Shown: positions 63,041 to 64,000 of the stretch, piece after piece
How the letters are laid out: every line of letters begins with the position of its first letter
How positions within the stretch are numbered: the stretch's first letter is position 1
Origin: Croceicoccus marinus
GTDB taxonomy: Bacteria; Pseudomonadota; Alphaproteobacteria; Sphingomonadales; Sphingomonadaceae
Length of the DNA: 64,000 bases
NCBI RefSeq assembly: GCF_001661675.2
Contig: NZ_CP019604.1
Coordinates: forward strand, 248,001 to 312,000
Reading direction: 5' to 3'
Translations under genes and position numbers: made by a program
Notes under the pieces: model-generated
Told to the model about the DNA's origin: nothing
What the model saw: only the letters and a program-made list of their open reading frames with translations
Database searches by the model: none

Positions 63041-64000
63041 ATGCAGCCACGCAGCCTGTTTTCGCTGGCGGAGCACCTAGACCGGCTGAGCAAGGACGGC
63101 GATCCGCTCGAGGTTTTGGCGGGCACGGTGGATTTCGAGCGTTTCCGGCCGCTACTGACCCGCGGCCTAGGGTATAGCAACGGCGCAAAAGGCGGTCGGC
63201 CGCCGTTCGATCCGGTCGCGATGTTCAAGGTGCTGGTGGTTCAGGCACAGCATAATCTGTCGGATGCGCGCATGGAGTTCATGATCCGCGATCGCTTGAG
63301 CTGGATGCGCTTTTTCGGCTTCGATCTGGGTGGCGCGATGCCCGACGAGAACACCATCCGTCACTATCGCAACCGGCTAACCGGGAGCGGGACGCTCGAG
63401 GCATTGATGCAGGCGTTCGAGCGGCAACTGCACGAGGCAGGTTATCTCGCCATGGGCGGCCAGATCGTGGATGCCACGCTGGTGCCCGCGCCCAAGCAGC
63501 GCAACACCGAGGACGAGAAGGCCGCCATCAAGGCGGGCAAGTCGGCGAAGCAGATCTGGCGCGGCAAGCCAAACAAGGCGCACCAGAAGGATGTCGACGC
63601 GCGCTGGACGGTGAAGATCGGCGGCAAGATCCGATATCGCCCGGATGGGACACCGCTGCCGCAGATCGCCACGCCGGTGTTCGGTTACAAATCCCATATC
63701 AGCATCGACCGCCGCTTCGGCTTTATTCGCAGGGCAGCGGTGACATCGGCGGCGCATAGCGACGGGCGTCAGTTGCGCTGCGTGATCGACACCAGCAACA
63801 CCGCCAGCGACGTCTGGGCCGACAGCGCCTATCGCAGCCAGAAGAACGAGACATGGCTGGCGCGCAACATGCTCACGAGCCGCATCCATCGCAGAAAGCC
63901 CAAGGGCAAACCGATGCCCGAGCGCATCGCGCGCGCCAATGCCGCGAAATCGGCCGTGCGGGCCAAGGTGGAGCACGTCTTTGCGCACCAGAAGAATCGC
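63041..64000 (+). CDS. IS5-family transposase, 3' end outside window
   Basis: The ATG at 63041 follows TAAGGAGAG. The frame stays open for 320 codons to the window edge. Start: QPRSLFSLAEHLDRLSKDGD. It contains the IS5 N-terminal domain (FDPVAMFKVLVVQAQHNLSD, FFGFDLGGAMPDENTIRHYR) and the first catalytic aspartates (GGQIVDATLVPAPKQRNTED, DVWADSAYRSQKNE). Near the edge AKVEHVFAHQKN suggests that the catalytic Glu region has been reached. Unrelated in detail to the remnant at 62742. Confidence 0.93.
   Translation, partial: MQPRSLFSLAEHLDRLSKDGDPLEVLAGTVDFERFRPLLTRGLGYSNGAKGGRPPFDPVAMFKVLVVQAQHNLSDARMEFMIRDRLSWMRFFGFDLGGAMPDENTIRHYRNRLTGSGTLEALMQAFERQLHEAGYLAMGGQIVDATLVPAPKQRNTEDEKAAIKAGKSAKQIWRGKPNKAHQKDVDARWTVKIGGKIRYRPDGTPLPQIATPVFGYKSHISIDRRFGFIRRAAVTSAAHSDGRQLRCVIDTSNTASDVWADSAYRSQKNETWLARNMLTSRIHRRKPKGKPMPERIARANAAKSAVRAKVEHVFAHQKNR

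Noticed and set aside
1..64000. CRISPR arrays, tRNA or rRNA genes, replication origin
   Set aside because: No regularly spaced short repeats, no tRNA-like cloverleaf and no rRNA or replication-initiator sequence were noticed on reading both strands; a dedicated search could still find a tRNA.

Overview
The window is GC-rich alphaproteobacterial DNA, most likely from a sphingomonad or erythrobacter-type genome. This is inferred from the gene content, not from any marker gene. It reads as an accessory region, either plasmid or genomic island. There is no rRNA, tRNA, replication or ribosomal gene, metal-resistance genes dominate, and at least seven insertion elements or remnants interrupt or flank genes.

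Layout. Positions 1-7.6 kb hold a phospholipase-D-family gene, an MscS channel, a TetR regulator, decayed fragments (histidine kinase, RND pump), a two-TM potassium-channel-like gene and the ohr-ohrR peroxide pair. At 7.7-15.5 kb is a nest of mobile DNA: an IS21-type element in a PhyH-family gene, cut in istB by an IS66-type element that carries an inverted IS110 copy at each end. At 15.2-18.4 kb lie a truncated desaturase, AraC, a CYP152-type P450 and a 1-Cys peroxiredoxin. At 18.5-26.4 kb a minus-strand run encodes a CDF-like transporter, an Ftr1-cytochrome c fusion, a multicopper oxidase, a ThDP enzyme, an aldehyde dehydrogenase and LspA.

From 26.4 to 37.8 kb a plus-strand zinc/cadmium/cobalt block holds a CadR/PbrR-like MerR, a CzcI-like protein, CzcCBA, and a tightly overlapping operon with two CDF transporters, a CaCA antiporter and small or unknown membrane proteins. 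At 38.2-45.7 kb a TonB-dependent receptor gene is split after its third codon by an IS66 element with an 8-bp target duplication. That IS66 is in turn split in tnpC by a 2,578-bp serine-recombinase element. At 45.9-50.7 kb lie merR-ynfA with a divergent CDF gene, a membrane protein and a frameshifted SDR-SPW-VKOR fusion. At 51.0-60.3 kb are a CBS protein and a copper/silver block: CusC, CusB with a fused CusF domain, CusA, CusF, a 39-aa membrane protein, a second multicopper oxidase and a broken CopA start. The end holds a decayed methyltransferase gene hit by an IS256 element, an IS5 remnant and an IS5-family transposase running off the window.

How it fits together. Two trans-envelope RND pumps (Czc type for divalent cations, Cus type for Cu/Ag) are backed by inner-membrane CDF exporters, periplasmic multicopper oxidases and copper chaperones. 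Two MerR regulators with a CadR-like cysteine triad and four MerR-type operators suggest shared metal-responsive control. The most unusual observation is the serine-recombinase element. Its first gene has no start codon when integrated, but if the two element ends are joined as in an excised circle, an ATG with a ribosome-binding site falls exactly in frame.
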